The translations under genes were made by a program, and so were the position numbers. Shown one piece after another: positions 8,440 to 15,682 of a stretch of 47,794 nucleotides of DNA. The notes under the pieces are model-generated. The model had not been told where the DNA came from, did no database searches, and saw only the letters and a program-made list of their open reading frames with translations. The stretch covers positions 1 through 47,794 of IMG/VR virus record IMGVR_UViG_3300027973_001855; one strand, written 5' to 3'. How positions within the stretch are numbered: position 1 is the first letter of the stretch; the number at the start of each line of letters is the position of its first letter. This DNA is from a virus.

Positions 8440-8955
8440 ATGCGAACAGACAGTTTAGGTTTACCCATATTCGATCATCATGACGCTGTGGATTTAATTT
8501 ACCAAAATAAATTATCAGTGCTCACAGATCTTCAGTTTGAATCTCATCAAGAAATCGATATTTTTAATCAATCAGCACAGCTCACAGGAGTAGGCACACC
8601 TTTGAGAGTGTACAAGCCCATGCTGGTGGATGTGAAAGAATTTGACAAGTTGCTGCAGAGTGAATGGTTCATGCCAGACAGTATGAAAAAATTTGACATT
8701 GAATCACACATATTAAACATTGCTCCCAAACATGCTCAGGCGAGAGTACAGGAAGAATTGGCAGCATTCAAACAACACAATTATTTGAATCTATTGAAAT
8801 TTTTGCATTATTTGGTACAAAACATGCGTGAGAACCAAATTCTTTGGGGAGTGGGTCGAGGCAGTTCAGTGGCATCCTATGTGCTGTATCTGTTGGGTGT
8901 ACACAGAATTGATTCCATCCAATATGGCTTGGACTGGCGAGAGTTCCTTAGATAA
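8440..8955 (+). CDS. DnaE-like fragment (PolIII alpha palm-region motif), function unknown
   Basis: This 171-residue protein has G-V-G-R-G-S-S-V-A-S-Y at residues 137-147 and then L-L-G-V-H-R-I-D. This matches the G-R-G-S-x-x-x-S block of the bacterial replicative polymerase PolIII alpha (C-family palm). In DnaE the catalytic aspartates follow shortly after the F-L-N-P-E-R stretch. Here the protein stops at R-E-F-L-R, just before those residues would occur. It therefore looks like a non-catalytic piece that keeps the nucleotide or DNA-binding loop. Its stop codon overlaps the late promoter of the next gene. Confidence 0.6.
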   Translation: MRTDSLGLPIFDHHDAVDLIYQNKLSVLTDLQFESHQEIDIFNQSAQLTGVGTPLRVYKPMLVDVKEFDKLLQSEWFMPDSMKKFDIESHILNIAPKHAQARVQEELAAFKQHNYLNLLKFLHYLVQNMRENQILWGVGRGSSVASYVLYLLGVHRIDSIQYGLDWREFLR

Positions 8956-8958
8956 ATA
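8951..8958 (+). promoter_or_regulatory. T4-type late promoter (GATAAATA) overlapping upstream stop codon
   Basis: The octamer overlaps the TAA of the DnaE-like gene and lies 24 bp before the next ATG, which has an ATAGGAGA ribosome site. Confidence 0.72.
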
Positions 8959-8982
8959 CACACATAATAGGAGACAACAAAT

Positions 8983-9282
8983 ATGGCTATCAAACAGAGT
9001 GGTAACAAAGTTTACAAGAGTATGCAGGGCAAACAGATTGATATTGATCTGTTGAGACAACGCAACGAATTAACTCCAGCTGTGGGCAATGCTAGAGTGA
9101 ATGCTCGCGGTGACGAATTAGGCGCTGGTGGAAAAATTGTTCGCAAACGTGAGGAAGTTTTGGCTGATTATTACAGAGATCATCCTAAGACTGTGCCTAC
9201 CACAAGAGCAAAAGCAAAAGCAGACAACACCAATGAAGAGTGGGTGGAAGATGCTGAAGGTAATTTCGTTAAGAAAAAATAA
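8983..9282 (+). CDS. conserved marine T4-like phage protein, probable late/structural
   Basis: This 99-residue protein contains a conserved middle block around residues 30-50 (G-N-A-R-V-N-A-R-G-D-E-L-G, then G-G-K-I-V). The C-terminus is Lys/Glu-rich. I recognise this family as a near-universal small protein of cyanophage-type T4-like genomes, but no biochemical role is known to me. It has a strong late promoter and SD and lies 3 nt upstream of the co-chaperonin gene, so the two are probably co-translated. Confidence 0.65.
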   Translation: MAIKQSGNKVYKSMQGKQIDIDLLRQRNELTPAVGNARVNARGDELGAGGKIVRKREEVLADYYRDHPKTVPTTRAKAKADNTNEEWVEDAEGNFVKKK

Positions 9283-9285
9283 ACT

Positions 9286-9645
9286 ATGAGCTCATACAAG
9301 ATTCTTGAGGGAGAATTGATTCCGATCAAGGATCGTGTGATTGTGAGCGACATGAGTTTCGATTCTATAACCACCAAAGGTGGCATCATATTGAATTCAG
9401 ATGATGGCAAGGTGCATGGTATCAAACCTAGATGGGCCAAAGTGTACGCCAAAGGTCGAGACAACACAGATGAATACACTGTGGGTGATTGGATTTTGGT
9501 GGAGCATGGCAGATGGACCAGAGGTGTCAAAATCAAAACCAACCACACAGAACAGGTGCTACAGATGGTGGAAGCCAAAAGTGTGATGATTTGGGCAAAA
9601 GAAAAACCAGAAGAATCCTACGTGAACAAAGAAAATCAACTCTAA
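9286..9645 (+). CDS. GroES-like co-chaperonin (gp31-type role)
   Basis: This 119-residue protein follows the GroES fold. Its first strand is L-I-P-I-K-D-R-V-I-V. A mobile-loop segment follows, ending in G-G-I-I-L (residues 32-36). Later come W-A-K-V-Y-A-K-G and a V-G-D-W-I-L-V-E-H strand. In T4, gp31 replaces GroES so that host GroEL can fold the major capsid protein; a similar role is inferred here. The length is slightly above bacterial GroES (about 97 residues). It follows the conserved 99-residue gene under a late promoter. Substrates cannot be read from sequence. Confidence 0.8.
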   Translation: MSSYKILEGELIPIKDRVIVSDMSFDSITTKGGIILNSDDGKVHGIKPRWAKVYAKGRDNTDEYTVGDWILVEHGRWTRGVKIKTNHTEQVLQMVEAKSVMIWAKEKPEESYVNKENQL

Positions 9646-9650
9646 AACAC

Positions 9651-9679
9651 TTGACTTTCCACACAATCTGTCATATACT
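9651..9679 (+). promoter_or_regulatory. sigma70-type promoter (TTGACT-17-TATACT), leaderless configuration
   Basis: The -35 TTGACT (9651-9656) and -10 TATACT (9674-9679) are separated by exactly 17 bp. The predicted +1, 7 nt after the hexamer, is the A of the next ATG. No SD is present. This promoter would drive the small membrane protein and gp44. Confidence 0.75.
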
Positions 9680-9685
9680 GATGGT

Positions 9686-9853
9686 ATGAAATTTCCTGAA
9701 ACTAGAAATCCTGGATTAAACACCACTGGTGTGTTGGGTATCACATTGATGATATTGCATATCACAGGATATCTTATGGGATGGTGGTGGATGTTGATAT
9801 ACATACCTTTGATACTGTCAGGCATGGGACAAGAATTTTTAAAAAGGAACTAA
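9686..9853 (+). CDS. small membrane protein
   Basis: This 55-residue frame begins M-K-F-P-E-T-R-N-P-G and contains two hydrophobic stretches: G-V-L-G-I-T-L-M-I-L about residues 15-31, and a W-W-W-M-L-I-Y-I-P-L segment about 33-45. They form one long or two short membrane segments, ending in a basic tail K-R-N. Its stop overlaps the gp44 start (TAATG), indicating translational coupling. It sits directly at a sigma70-type promoter. The function is unknown; small membrane proteins beside replication genes are common in T4-like phages. Confidence 0.65.
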   Translation: MKFPETRNPGLNTTGVLGITLMILHITGYLMGWWWMLIYIPLILSGMGQEFLKRN

Positions 9854-10770
9854 TGAAAGAACTTTGGACAGAAAAATACAGACCTAAAACACTGGATCAA
9901 TATGTGTTTAGAGATGAACATCAGAAAAAACAAATTCAAACTTGGATCAAAGATAAGAGCATTCCTCATTTGTTGTTCAGCGGCAATGCTGGCATAGGAA
10001 AAACCACATTGGCCAAGATACTGCTGAATGAATTACAAGTGAATGATCTGGATGTGTTGGAAATCAACGCCAGCAGAACAAACTCTGTGGATGATGTCAG
10101 AGCTAAAATTGTTAACTTTGTGCAGATGATTCCGTTTGGTGATTTTAAAGTGGTATTATTGGATGAAGCAGACTATCTATCTCCCAACGCACAGGCAGCA
10201 CTGCGTGGTGTGATGGAAGAATATCACACAACATCAAGGTTTATATTAACTTGCAACTATCCCAACAGAGTTATACCAGCATTACACAGCAGATGTCAAG
10301 GATTCCACATTGAACGTGTGGATCAAACAGAATTCACAGCCAGAGTGGCTGAAATATTAATGAAAGAAGGAGTAACTCCAGATTTAGAAACATTGGACAC
10401 TTATGTTAAAGCCACATATCCAGATCTTAGAAAGTGTATCAATGTGGTACAAATGAACGCACAGAATGGCGTGTTATTAAAACCACAAAAAAGCGACACA
10501 GGAGAATCAGATTACAAACTGGGCATGGTAGAATTATTCAAAGCAGGTAAAATCACTGAAGCAAGGAAGTTGGTATGCAGTCAAGTGAGACCCGATGAAG
10601 TGGAAGACATTTACAAATGGATGTATGATAATATCACATTGTTTGGTAATGACACACGCCAAGAAAAAGCTATTATAATCATAAAACAAGGACTAGTGGA
10701 TCATACACTGGTGGGAGATCCTGAAATAAATCTTGCTGCCACCATGATCAAACTTTCCCATATGGAATAA
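9853..10770 (+). CDS. 44: sliding-clamp loader ATPase subunit (gp44)
   Basis: This 305-residue AAA+ protein is close to T4 gp44 (319). It starts with L-W-T-E-K-Y-R-P-K-T-L, the classical clamp-loader opening. Walker A is G-N-A-G-I-G-K-T (44-51). Walker B is V-V-L-L-D-E-A-D (100-107). An S-R-C arginine-finger motif lies at 146-148. The start is placed at the ATG overlapping the previous stop (TAATG), not at upstream in-frame codons, because the protein then begins right at the family's conserved N-terminus. It loads gp45 onto DNA together with gp62; neither gp62 nor a clear gp45 is next to it here, which differs from the T4 gene order. Confidence 0.93.
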   Translation: MKELWTEKYRPKTLDQYVFRDEHQKKQIQTWIKDKSIPHLLFSGNAGIGKTTLAKILLNELQVNDLDVLEINASRTNSVDDVRAKIVNFVQMIPFGDFKVVLLDEADYLSPNAQAALRGVMEEYHTTSRFILTCNYPNRVIPALHSRCQGFHIERVDQTEFTARVAEILMKEGVTPDLETLDTYVKATYPDLRKCINVVQMNAQNGVLLKPQKSDTGESDYKLGMVELFKAGKITEARKLVCSQVRPDEVEDIYKWMYDNITLFGNDTRQEKAIIIIKQGLVDHTLVGDPEINLAATMIKLSHME

Positions 10771-10771
10771 C

Positions 10772-11083
10772 ATGTACAGAGCCAGTCATATATTAATCGG
10801 TTATCAAGGTGCAATGAGATACACAGGTCCTAGAACACAGGAAGAAGCCATGTTTGAAACTGCAAGAATAAGAAATGAAATTGCTCAAGGTGTGATCACA
10901 TTTGAAGATGCTGCTGTGAAATACAGTGATTGTCCCAGCAAACAGAATCAAGGAAATTTAGGCACATTTAAACCCAGCACAATGGATCAAGATTTTATTG
11001 CTTTTATTGACACATTACAAGTGTCTGAAGTCAGTGGAGTTTGTCCCACTGTGTACGGATATCATATTATCCGAAAAAATTAA
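10772..11083 (+). CDS. parvulin-type peptidyl-prolyl cis-trans isomerase
   Basis: This 103-residue single-domain protein has the parvulin core. A-S-H-I-L-I is at the start (His6). F-E-D-A-A-V-K-Y-S-D-C-P (Cys54) leads into G-N-L-G-T-F. The end is Y-G-Y-H-I-I-R-K (His98). These match the catalytic His, Cys and His positions of PpiC/Pin1-like enzymes. There is no signal peptide, so it should act in the cytoplasm, perhaps on phage proteins with slow prolines. It begins 1 nt after the gp44 stop and ends convergently with phoH, their stop codons overlapping in the palindrome TTAA. A phage-encoded parvulin fits the other folding factors in this window. Confidence 0.9.
   Translation: MYRASHILIGYQGAMRYTGPRTQEEAMFETARIRNEIAQGVITFEDAAVKYSDCPSKQNQGNLGTFKPSTMDQDFIAFIDTLQVSEVSGVCPTVYGYHIIRKN
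11056..11073. other. short hairpin at the convergent gene ends
   Basis: The arms CGGATA and TATCCG (6 bp) flank a 6-nt loop just inside the 3' end of the parvulin gene. An A-tract follows on the + strand. Neither strand has a U-run after the stem in the right place, so this is at best a weak terminator for the two converging transcripts. Confidence 0.3.
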
Positions 11084-11799
11084 TCTCCGTAAATATCCAA
11101 CACTTCTTTCACAGCAGGATGACGTTCAATGTCCCCTTTGTGAAAACTCACTATATCAATGCGTTGAGCTTTGTCTGTTTTATTTAATTTTTCTATAAAA
11201 TCCAACAATCCATTATCGTGCTGTCTGTCTGCTTGATTTAAATCACCTGTCACAGCCATTTTAGATCCTTGACTCAAACGTGTGAGCAACATCTTCATTT
11301 GACTGTGTGTGGTATTTTGACACTCATCTGCCACTATGAATGCTCTTACAAAATTCCTGCCTCGCATGAATGCCAAAGGTGCTATTTCAATCACGCCTTC
11401 ATACATCATACTTCTAAGATCTTCTGTGCGAAAGTATTCTTGAAACACATCAAATATAGGGCGTGTCCATGGTGCCATTTTTTCTTCCAGTGTGCCAGGT
11501 AAAAACCCAATGTCTTCATCCACACTCACTGCTGGTCTGGTGATGATGATGCGATCCACCTGTCTTTGTTTGAACATTTTGATGGCCACCTGAACTGCCA
11601 GCAATGTTTTGCCTGTGCCAGCAGGTCCCACACCGAATACAATGTCTTTGCTGGGGTCTAACAGTTTGATTAGGTAGGATTCTTGATTCTTATTGCGGGG
11701 TATTATTTGGACATCTTTTTGTTTTTCTATTTGATATTGATTAATTTTGAGTACATTATTGTGCTTGGATTGCTTTTTGAAAGCATTTTTTGAACCCAT
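11080..11799 (-). CDS. phoH: PhoH-like ATPase
   Basis: This 239-residue protein on the minus strand has Walker A G-P-A-G-T-G-K-T (58-65), the motif I-I-I-T-R-P-A-V (85-92), Walker B I-V-A-D-E-C-Q-N (155-162) and T-G-D-L-N-Q-A-D. Together these define PhoH. The ATG at 11797-11799 is chosen because an AAGGAG ribosome site lies 5 nt upstream; a longer frame would need a TTG. PhoH is widespread in marine phages; its role there (RNA metabolism or helicase-like, phosphate stress) is debated. It is the only minus-strand gene in the window and carries its own late-type octamer. Confidence 0.92.
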   Translation of the reverse strand: MGSKNAFKKQSKHNNVLKINQYQIEKQKDVQIIPRNKNQESYLIKLLDPSKDIVFGVGPAGTGKTLLAVQVAIKMFKQRQVDRIIITRPAVSVDEDIGFLPGTLEEKMAPWTRPIFDVFQEYFRTEDLRSMMYEGVIEIAPLAFMRGRNFVRAFIVADECQNTTHSQMKMLLTRLSQGSKMAVTGDLNQADRQHDNGLLDFIEKLNKTDKAQRIDIVSFHKGDIERHPAVKEVLDIYGD

Positions 11800-11830
11800 C
11801 GACGCTCCTTGGTTAATGGTAATGTACAAG

Positions 11831-11838
11831 TATTTATG
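11831..11838 (-). promoter_or_regulatory. T4-type late promoter (CATAAATA) for phoH
   Basis: Read on the minus strand, this octamer lies about 30 bp before the phoH ATG, with AAGGAG between. It is divergent from the next late promoter on the + strand. Confidence 0.6.
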
Positions 11839-11883
11839 GAGATTAAGTGTCTATAAAACTACCATGTTATACCTATTGCTATG

Positions 11884-11891
11884 GCTAAATA
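11884..11891 (+). promoter_or_regulatory. late promoter variant (GCTAAATA)
   Basis: This is a C variant of the late octamer, 20 bp upstream of the next ATG, with an AGGGA-like ribosome site. The same CTAAATA variant appears before other genes in the window, which supports it. Confidence 0.5.
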
Positions 11892-11911
11892 ATGTATATC
11901 AGGGATATAAT

Positions 11912-12421
11912 ATGCACGATACAGCAGATATTTTAAAAAATATAGAAAGCATCTACAGCAATGATAATGCTTTTGCTATTATTAAAGATTTTGAAAGAGT
12001 ACTGGACGAATTGGATCTATATGTGTATGCCAATTGGCAGGATGGTGAATTGATTGAAGGACCAATCATGACCAAACATTATGTGTCCTGCAAATTTATG
12101 TGGCCTATGCTGCAAATGCCAGACCCCATGGGCGGCAAAAGATTATTGGATTATGACTGCCGAGTAACTTATAAAAAAGATCAATTGGTCACTGCTAGAA
12201 AAATTGTGGAACCTGATGATGTGAGACCAGGCACTAAAAAAGGCAAGTTGGACACTGTGCCTGTGTGGATTGTGGAAATCACCATGCCAATTAATCTTAT
12301 GAAAAATATATTTGATGGCATGCAAAATCAAGTGGACTTTAATCAAGAGCCAACCAAGAACAATACCATTACTGATATTCAAGATACTGCTGCAGTTCAA
12401 CCCATAAATCCAGAAATATAA
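11912..12421 (+). CDS. conserved marine T4-like phage protein, function unknown
   Basis: This 169-residue protein has a helical N-terminus, then Y-V-Y-A-N-W and the motifs M-P-D-P-M-G-G-K-R (about 71-79) and V-R-P-G-T-K-K-G-K-L-D. Its last 30 residues are low in complexity. I recognise the family as conserved in marine T4-like phages but know no function. The start is the ATG after an AGGGA motif; longer in-frame extensions would run back through the divergent promoter region. It precedes another unknown and the lysis cassette on one probable late transcript. Confidence 0.6.
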   Translation: MHDTADILKNIESIYSNDNAFAIIKDFERVLDELDLYVYANWQDGELIEGPIMTKHYVSCKFMWPMLQMPDPMGGKRLLDYDCRVTYKKDQLVTARKIVEPDDVRPGTKKGKLDTVPVWIVEITMPINLMKNIFDGMQNQVDFNQEPTKNNTITDIQDTAAVQPINPEI

Positions 12422-12422
12422 T

Positions 12423-13133
12423 ATGTCACTCAAAACAGGAGATCTTCAATACTGCGTGGATGATATTTTTGAAGTGGATTCATATCAATCCAAAATGGGC
12501 ATGGATGACAAGATTGTGGTGTTGAGTTTCAGAGTCAAACCCACACAAGCAGCAGAAGATTTGGTAAACTTTATTGAAAAAGGTTACGACTTTGTGTTGG
12601 ATGCAGACAAAACCAGTGGTGAACAATCTGATGGTTACTACAGAGTATTTGTGGAGATTGAAAGAAGCAAAAAGATTGGTGCGCAAATTATGGAAGTACT
12701 GGATGGTGTAAAAAAATTATCAGATTTGAAAGAATTTAAATTTAGATACTACAAAAATTTTAGAAGTCAACCAGCAGATCAGGCCACACTGGAAAACATT
12801 GTGCCCAAGGATGGCAATGAGTACAGCATACGCAAAAATGAAACTGCAATGGAAAATTACAAAAACTTTTTTGCCAACAGCTATGTGGATGAAGTGATAA
12901 TGGAAGGCGATCACATTGTGTTCAGTAAAAAATATGCTGAGCCATTAAGATTTAGATTTGTGGATTTTGGTATCACAGTGGACAAACTGCAAGAGCTCAA
13001 AGAAGGTTATAATTTGAACAAATTTCCTGAAATACTCTATCTCAGCAAGTACATGGGAAATTACAACATAAGTATCTATGGCAACAAATACATATTTGAA
13101 AATGATAACAAATGTGTGATACTGGAAAAATAA
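12423..13133 (+). CDS. conserved phage protein, function unknown
   Basis: This 236-residue alpha/beta protein has no membrane segment or recognised catalytic motif. It begins M-S-L-K-T-G-D-L-Q-Y and has an aromatic-rich C-terminal half. It starts 1 nt after the previous gene and is followed 1 nt later by the endolysin gene, so it belongs to the same translationally coupled unit. A structural or virion role is likelier than lysis, but this is inference from position only. Confidence 0.55.
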   Translation: MSLKTGDLQYCVDDIFEVDSYQSKMGMDDKIVVLSFRVKPTQAAEDLVNFIEKGYDFVLDADKTSGEQSDGYYRVFVEIERSKKIGAQIMEVLDGVKKLSDLKEFKFRYYKNFRSQPADQATLENIVPKDGNEYSIRKNETAMENYKNFFANSYVDEVIMEGDHIVFSKKYAEPLRFRFVDFGITVDKLQELKEGYNLNKFPEILYLSKYMGNYNISIYGNKYIFENDNKCVILEK

Positions 13134-13134
13134 C

Positions 13135-13602
13135 ATGAATCTATCAGAAAATTTTACCGTGACAGAATTTACCAAAAGTCAAACAGCAGCTCGTCTGGGT
13201 ATAGACAACATGCCCACACCTGAGCATTTGGAAAATGCCAAAAGATTATTTGAAAATGTGGTACAGAGAGTGCGAGATCACTTTGGTGCCACCACTATTA
13301 ACTCTGGATACAGAGGCGCAGCACTGAACAAAGCAGTGGGCGGTGCATCCACCAGTCAACATTGCAACGGTGAAGCAGCTGATATAGAAGTGCCTGGAGT
13401 GGCCAACTATGATGTGGCACTATGGATTGAACAAAATTGTGAATATGATCAACTGATACTGGAAGCAGCCAAAAAAGATGATCCAGCAGCAGGTTGGGTG
13501 CATGTGAGCTACAAAGAAGGCAAGAATAGAAAACAAAGTCTCACAGCAGTGTTTGTGAATGGCAAACCCATCTACAGCAACGGATTAGGAGTGTACGAAT
13601 AA
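13135..13602 (+). CDS. endolysin, M15-type D,D/L,D-carboxypeptidase
   Basis: This 155-residue protein shows the peptidase M15_3 pattern: N-S-G-Y-R-G-A-A-L-N (56-65), then S-Q-H-C-N-G-E-A-A-D with zinc ligands His76 and Asp83, and W-V-H-V-S-Y with His123. The family cleaves peptide stems of peptidoglycan. There is no signal peptide, so release would need a holin. It is followed directly (TAATG overlap) by i-spanin and o-spanin genes, which fixes its role in lysis. Confidence 0.88.
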   Translation: MNLSENFTVTEFTKSQTAARLGIDNMPTPEHLENAKRLFENVVQRVRDHFGATTINSGYRGAALNKAVGGASTSQHCNGEAADIEVPGVANYDVALWIEQNCEYDQLILEAAKKDDPAAGWVHVSYKEGKNRKQSLTAVFVNGKPIYSNGLGVYE

Positions 13603-14087
13603 TGTTTGGATTGTTTGGATCAGCCAAATTAATCATGATAGGCATCATGGTGATAGGATTGTCTGGAGGAGTTAGTTATGTGTACAAACTCAAAGCGGAC
13701 AATGCCACACTCAAAGGCAATCAGGTCAAGATGGAACAGGCCTTGGAAACACAGACCAAGTTCATCGAAGATCAAAAGAGAGACTTTGAGGCTATTATGA
13801 AAGCCAATCAAGAAGTGAACAAATTGGTGGGCACACTGAAAAAAGACATCGATGATTTGGACAAAAGATTCAACAAAGGTACCAGAGACTTGGGCAAGAC
13901 AGCAATAGAAAGACCTGAAGCCATGGAAAGAATTATCAACAAAGCATCAGACAAAGCACTGAGATGTGTGGAGATCGCAGGTGGTGCCAAACTGACAGAA
14001 GCAGAAAAAACAGCCACTAAAAAATCAGAGATCAATTCCGAGTGTCCAGCCATAGCCAACCCGGCTTACAAGCCATACAACGAATAA
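13602..14087 (+). CDS. i-spanin-like inner-membrane lysis protein (Rz-like)
   Basis: This 161-residue protein has one N-terminal membrane segment (about residues 8-28). A long periplasmic coiled-coil region follows (about 30-95), rich in Lys, Glu, Gln and Asp, and then a C-terminal region with two Cys and a Pro/Tyr-rich end. This is the architecture of type II inner-membrane spanins. It starts within the endolysin stop (TAATG) and is followed by a lipoprotein gene. Together they should bridge and fuse inner and outer membranes. Sequence similarity to lambda Rz is not obvious; the call rests on topology and order. Confidence 0.72.
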   Translation: MFGLFGSAKLIMIGIMVIGLSGGVSYVYKLKADNATLKGNQVKMEQALETQTKFIEDQKRDFEAIMKANQEVNKLVGTLKKDIDDLDKRFNKGTRDLGKTAIERPEAMERIINKASDKALRCVEIAGGAKLTEAEKTATKKSEINSECPAIANPAYKPYNE

Positions 14088-14088
14088 T

Positions 14089-14451
14089 ATGATTAAAATA
14101 ATTTCCGTGATAGCTTTGAGTTTGTTGCTGACCAATTGCAGCATCCTTGGAGAAAAAGTGATCAAAGTGTTGACACAAGAACAGTCTCGTGAAAAATTAA
14201 ATTTCAAGACTCCCACACTGGAAGAGATGGAGAAGTTGAGATGGATAGTGATCACCAGCAACAATGCCACAGAAGTATTTGCCAAAATGAAAGCAGAAGG
14301 ATTGGATCCCGTGCTGTTTGGATTGAGTGATGAAGACTATGAGCTATTGGCTAAAAATTTTGCACAGATTCGCAGCACTCTAAAACAGACACAAGACATA
14401 CTGGAACGCTACAAAGAATACTATGAAGGAACAACTAAAACAAATAATTAA
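14089..14451 (+). CDS. o-spanin-like outer-membrane lipoprotein (Rz1-like)
   Basis: This 120-residue protein begins with a signal peptide (residues 1-16) and a lipobox-like L-T-N-C. Cys17 is the probable lipidation site; the -1 Asn is unusual. The mature part is charged and helical. The position right after an i-spanin-like gene supports o-spanin. It is larger than lambda Rz1 but within the range for separated spanin genes. The last residues overlap the next frame by 29 nt. Confidence 0.68.
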   Translation: MIKIISVIALSLLLTNCSILGEKVIKVLTQEQSREKLNFKTPTLEEMEKLRWIVITSNNATEVFAKMKAEGLDPVLFGLSDEDYELLAKNFAQIRSTLKQTQDILERYKEYYEGTTKTNN

Positions 14452-14797
14452 TTCCACAGTTGCCGTTGCCAAAAATGCATGGCCTTGTGTGAAGAATTTC
14501 AGTACACAAGCATACAGTCAATGCAAAATTTTATTTTGTGCAATTTACAAATATTCTGTAATAATCTTCAAAAATACGTGGTCTGGCATGATGTGGATCT
14601 ACAACATCATAGCAGACATGTTTCGCAAAGTGCCAGCAGAATTGACCTATTGGCATGATGGAGTACAGAATGTGGTGCAGGTGGATGATTTTGTGGAATT
14701 GGCTCCCAATATGATACAGTATGAAGACACAGACACCAAAAAAAGAGTCAAAGTAAAAGCCGAATATCCCATCAAATATATCTTGAAAGAAAAATAA
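14423..14797 (+). CDS. lysis-cassette-linked protein of unknown function, possibly membrane associated
   Basis: This 124-residue protein has an N-terminal half with amphipathic or hydrophobic stretches around residues 35-48 (I-L-F-C-A-I-Y) and 52-66 (W-S-G-M-M-W-I-Y-N-I-I), and a soluble C-terminal half. It overlaps the o-spanin gene, so it is tied to the lysis unit. A holin-like or membrane-modulating role is possible, but no clean transmembrane pair is seen and I would not call it a holin. Confidence 0.5.
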   Translation: MKEQLKQIINSTVAVAKNAWPCVKNFSTQAYSQCKILFCAIYKYSVIIFKNTWSGMMWIYNIIADMFRKVPAELTYWHDGVQNVVQVDDFVELAPNMIQYEDTDTKKRVKVKAEYPIKYILKEK

Positions 14798-14810
14798 ACC
14801 TTTCAATCAC

Positions 14811-14840
14811 TTGACTTTTTATCAAAATACACTATATTAT
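14811..14840 (+). promoter_or_regulatory. sigma70-type promoter (TTGACT...TATATT/TATTAT), leaderless configuration
   Basis: The -35 TTGACT is followed 16-18 bp later by overlapping -10 candidates TATATT and TATTAT. The predicted +1 lies at or within 1 nt of the ATG of the DnaJ-like gene. No SD is present. Confidence 0.7.
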
Positions 14841-14845
14841 AGCAT

Positions 14846-15682
14846 ATGGATCCATACAAAGTTTTAGGTGTTGATCGCAACATCAACGAAAACGATTTGA
14901 AAAAAGCCTACAAGAGCAAGGCCATGAAACATCATCCTGACAGAGGTGGTGATGAAAACAAATTTAAAGAACTAAACGAAGCCTACGACATACTGAAAGA
15001 TCCACAAAAAAAAGCTGCCTATGACAGATACGGCACTGCAGATCCCAATCAAATGAATTCACAAAATTTTAATTTTAATGGTGATATCAATGATGTGTTC
15101 AACACATTCTTTGGTGGTGGTTTCAATAGAGCAAACAGTGCGAGACACAGACCTCGCAACGCCGACATAAACATAGAAGCCACATTGGATTTAGTAGATG
15201 TGCAAAATGGAAAATCCTTAATTGCCAGTTATAGATTACCCAACGGTCGACAGGAGAGTGTGAACATTGACATTCCGCCAGGAGTGGAACACAACAACAT
15301 GATCAAATTTAATGGTTTGGGTTCTGATTCAGTGAGCAATGCTCCCAGAGGAGATTTGATTGTGAGAGTAAAAATTCTAAGACATAAAACATGGGAAAGA
15401 GATGGCCCTCATCTACTCACAAGAATAAAAGTCAATATATTGGATTTGATATTGGGCACAAAGGAAGAAATACACACACTGTCTGGCAAGAACCTTTCAA
15501 TCAGCATACCCAAAGGCACTCAGAACGGCACAGTGTTCAATGTCACAGGAGAAGGATTGCCCAATGTGCATAATCCTAGACAGAAAGGCAACATCTATGT
15601 CACAGTGCAGGCAGATACGCCACGAGTGGATGACGCAGAATTATTACAAAAAATAAAAAATTTAAAAGATGAACTTAATTAA
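14846..15682 (+). CDS. DnaJ/CbpA-like J-domain co-chaperone
   Basis: This 278-residue type B J-protein has its J domain at residues 1-65, with the invariant H-P-D at 30-32 and the helix IV region Y-D-R-Y-G. A Gly/Phe/Asn-rich linker follows (about 70-98), then a two-part C-terminal substrate-binding domain containing P-x-G-V-x-x-x-x-x-I-K-F. The cysteine zinc-finger repeats of DnaJ are absent, so it resembles CbpA. It should stimulate host DnaK. It heads an operon with deformylase and a Clp ATPase, and overlaps the deformylase start by 14 nt. Confidence 0.93.
   Translation: MDPYKVLGVDRNINENDLKKAYKSKAMKHHPDRGGDENKFKELNEAYDILKDPQKKAAYDRYGTADPNQMNSQNFNFNGDINDVFNTFFGGGFNRANSARHRPRNADINIEATLDLVDVQNGKSLIASYRLPNGRQESVNIDIPPGVEHNNMIKFNGLGSDSVSNAPRGDLIVRVKILRHKTWERDGPHLLTRIKVNILDLILGTKEEIHTLSGKNLSISIPKGTQNGTVFNVTGEGLPNVHNPRQKGNIYVTVQADTPRVDDAELLQKIKNLKDELN

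Noticed and set aside
9781-9852. N-terminal extension of gp44 to an upstream ATG
   Set aside because: The upstream part lies in another frame of the small membrane protein gene, and the clamp-loader family begins at the L-W-T-E-K-Y-R-P block directly after the TAATG-coupled start.
11056-11073. Rho-independent terminator between the parvulin gene and phoH
   Set aside because: The stem is only 6 bp and no U-run follows on either strand in the right place.
11747-11911. Extension of the 169-residue gene back into the phoH region
   Set aside because: It would run across the late promoters and overlap phoH on the other strand; the ATG at 11912 has a plausible ribosome site.
14423-14797. Holin call for the fourth lysis-cassette gene
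   Set aside because: Its hydrophobic stretches are short and broken by charged residues, so topology does not support a holin from sequence alone.
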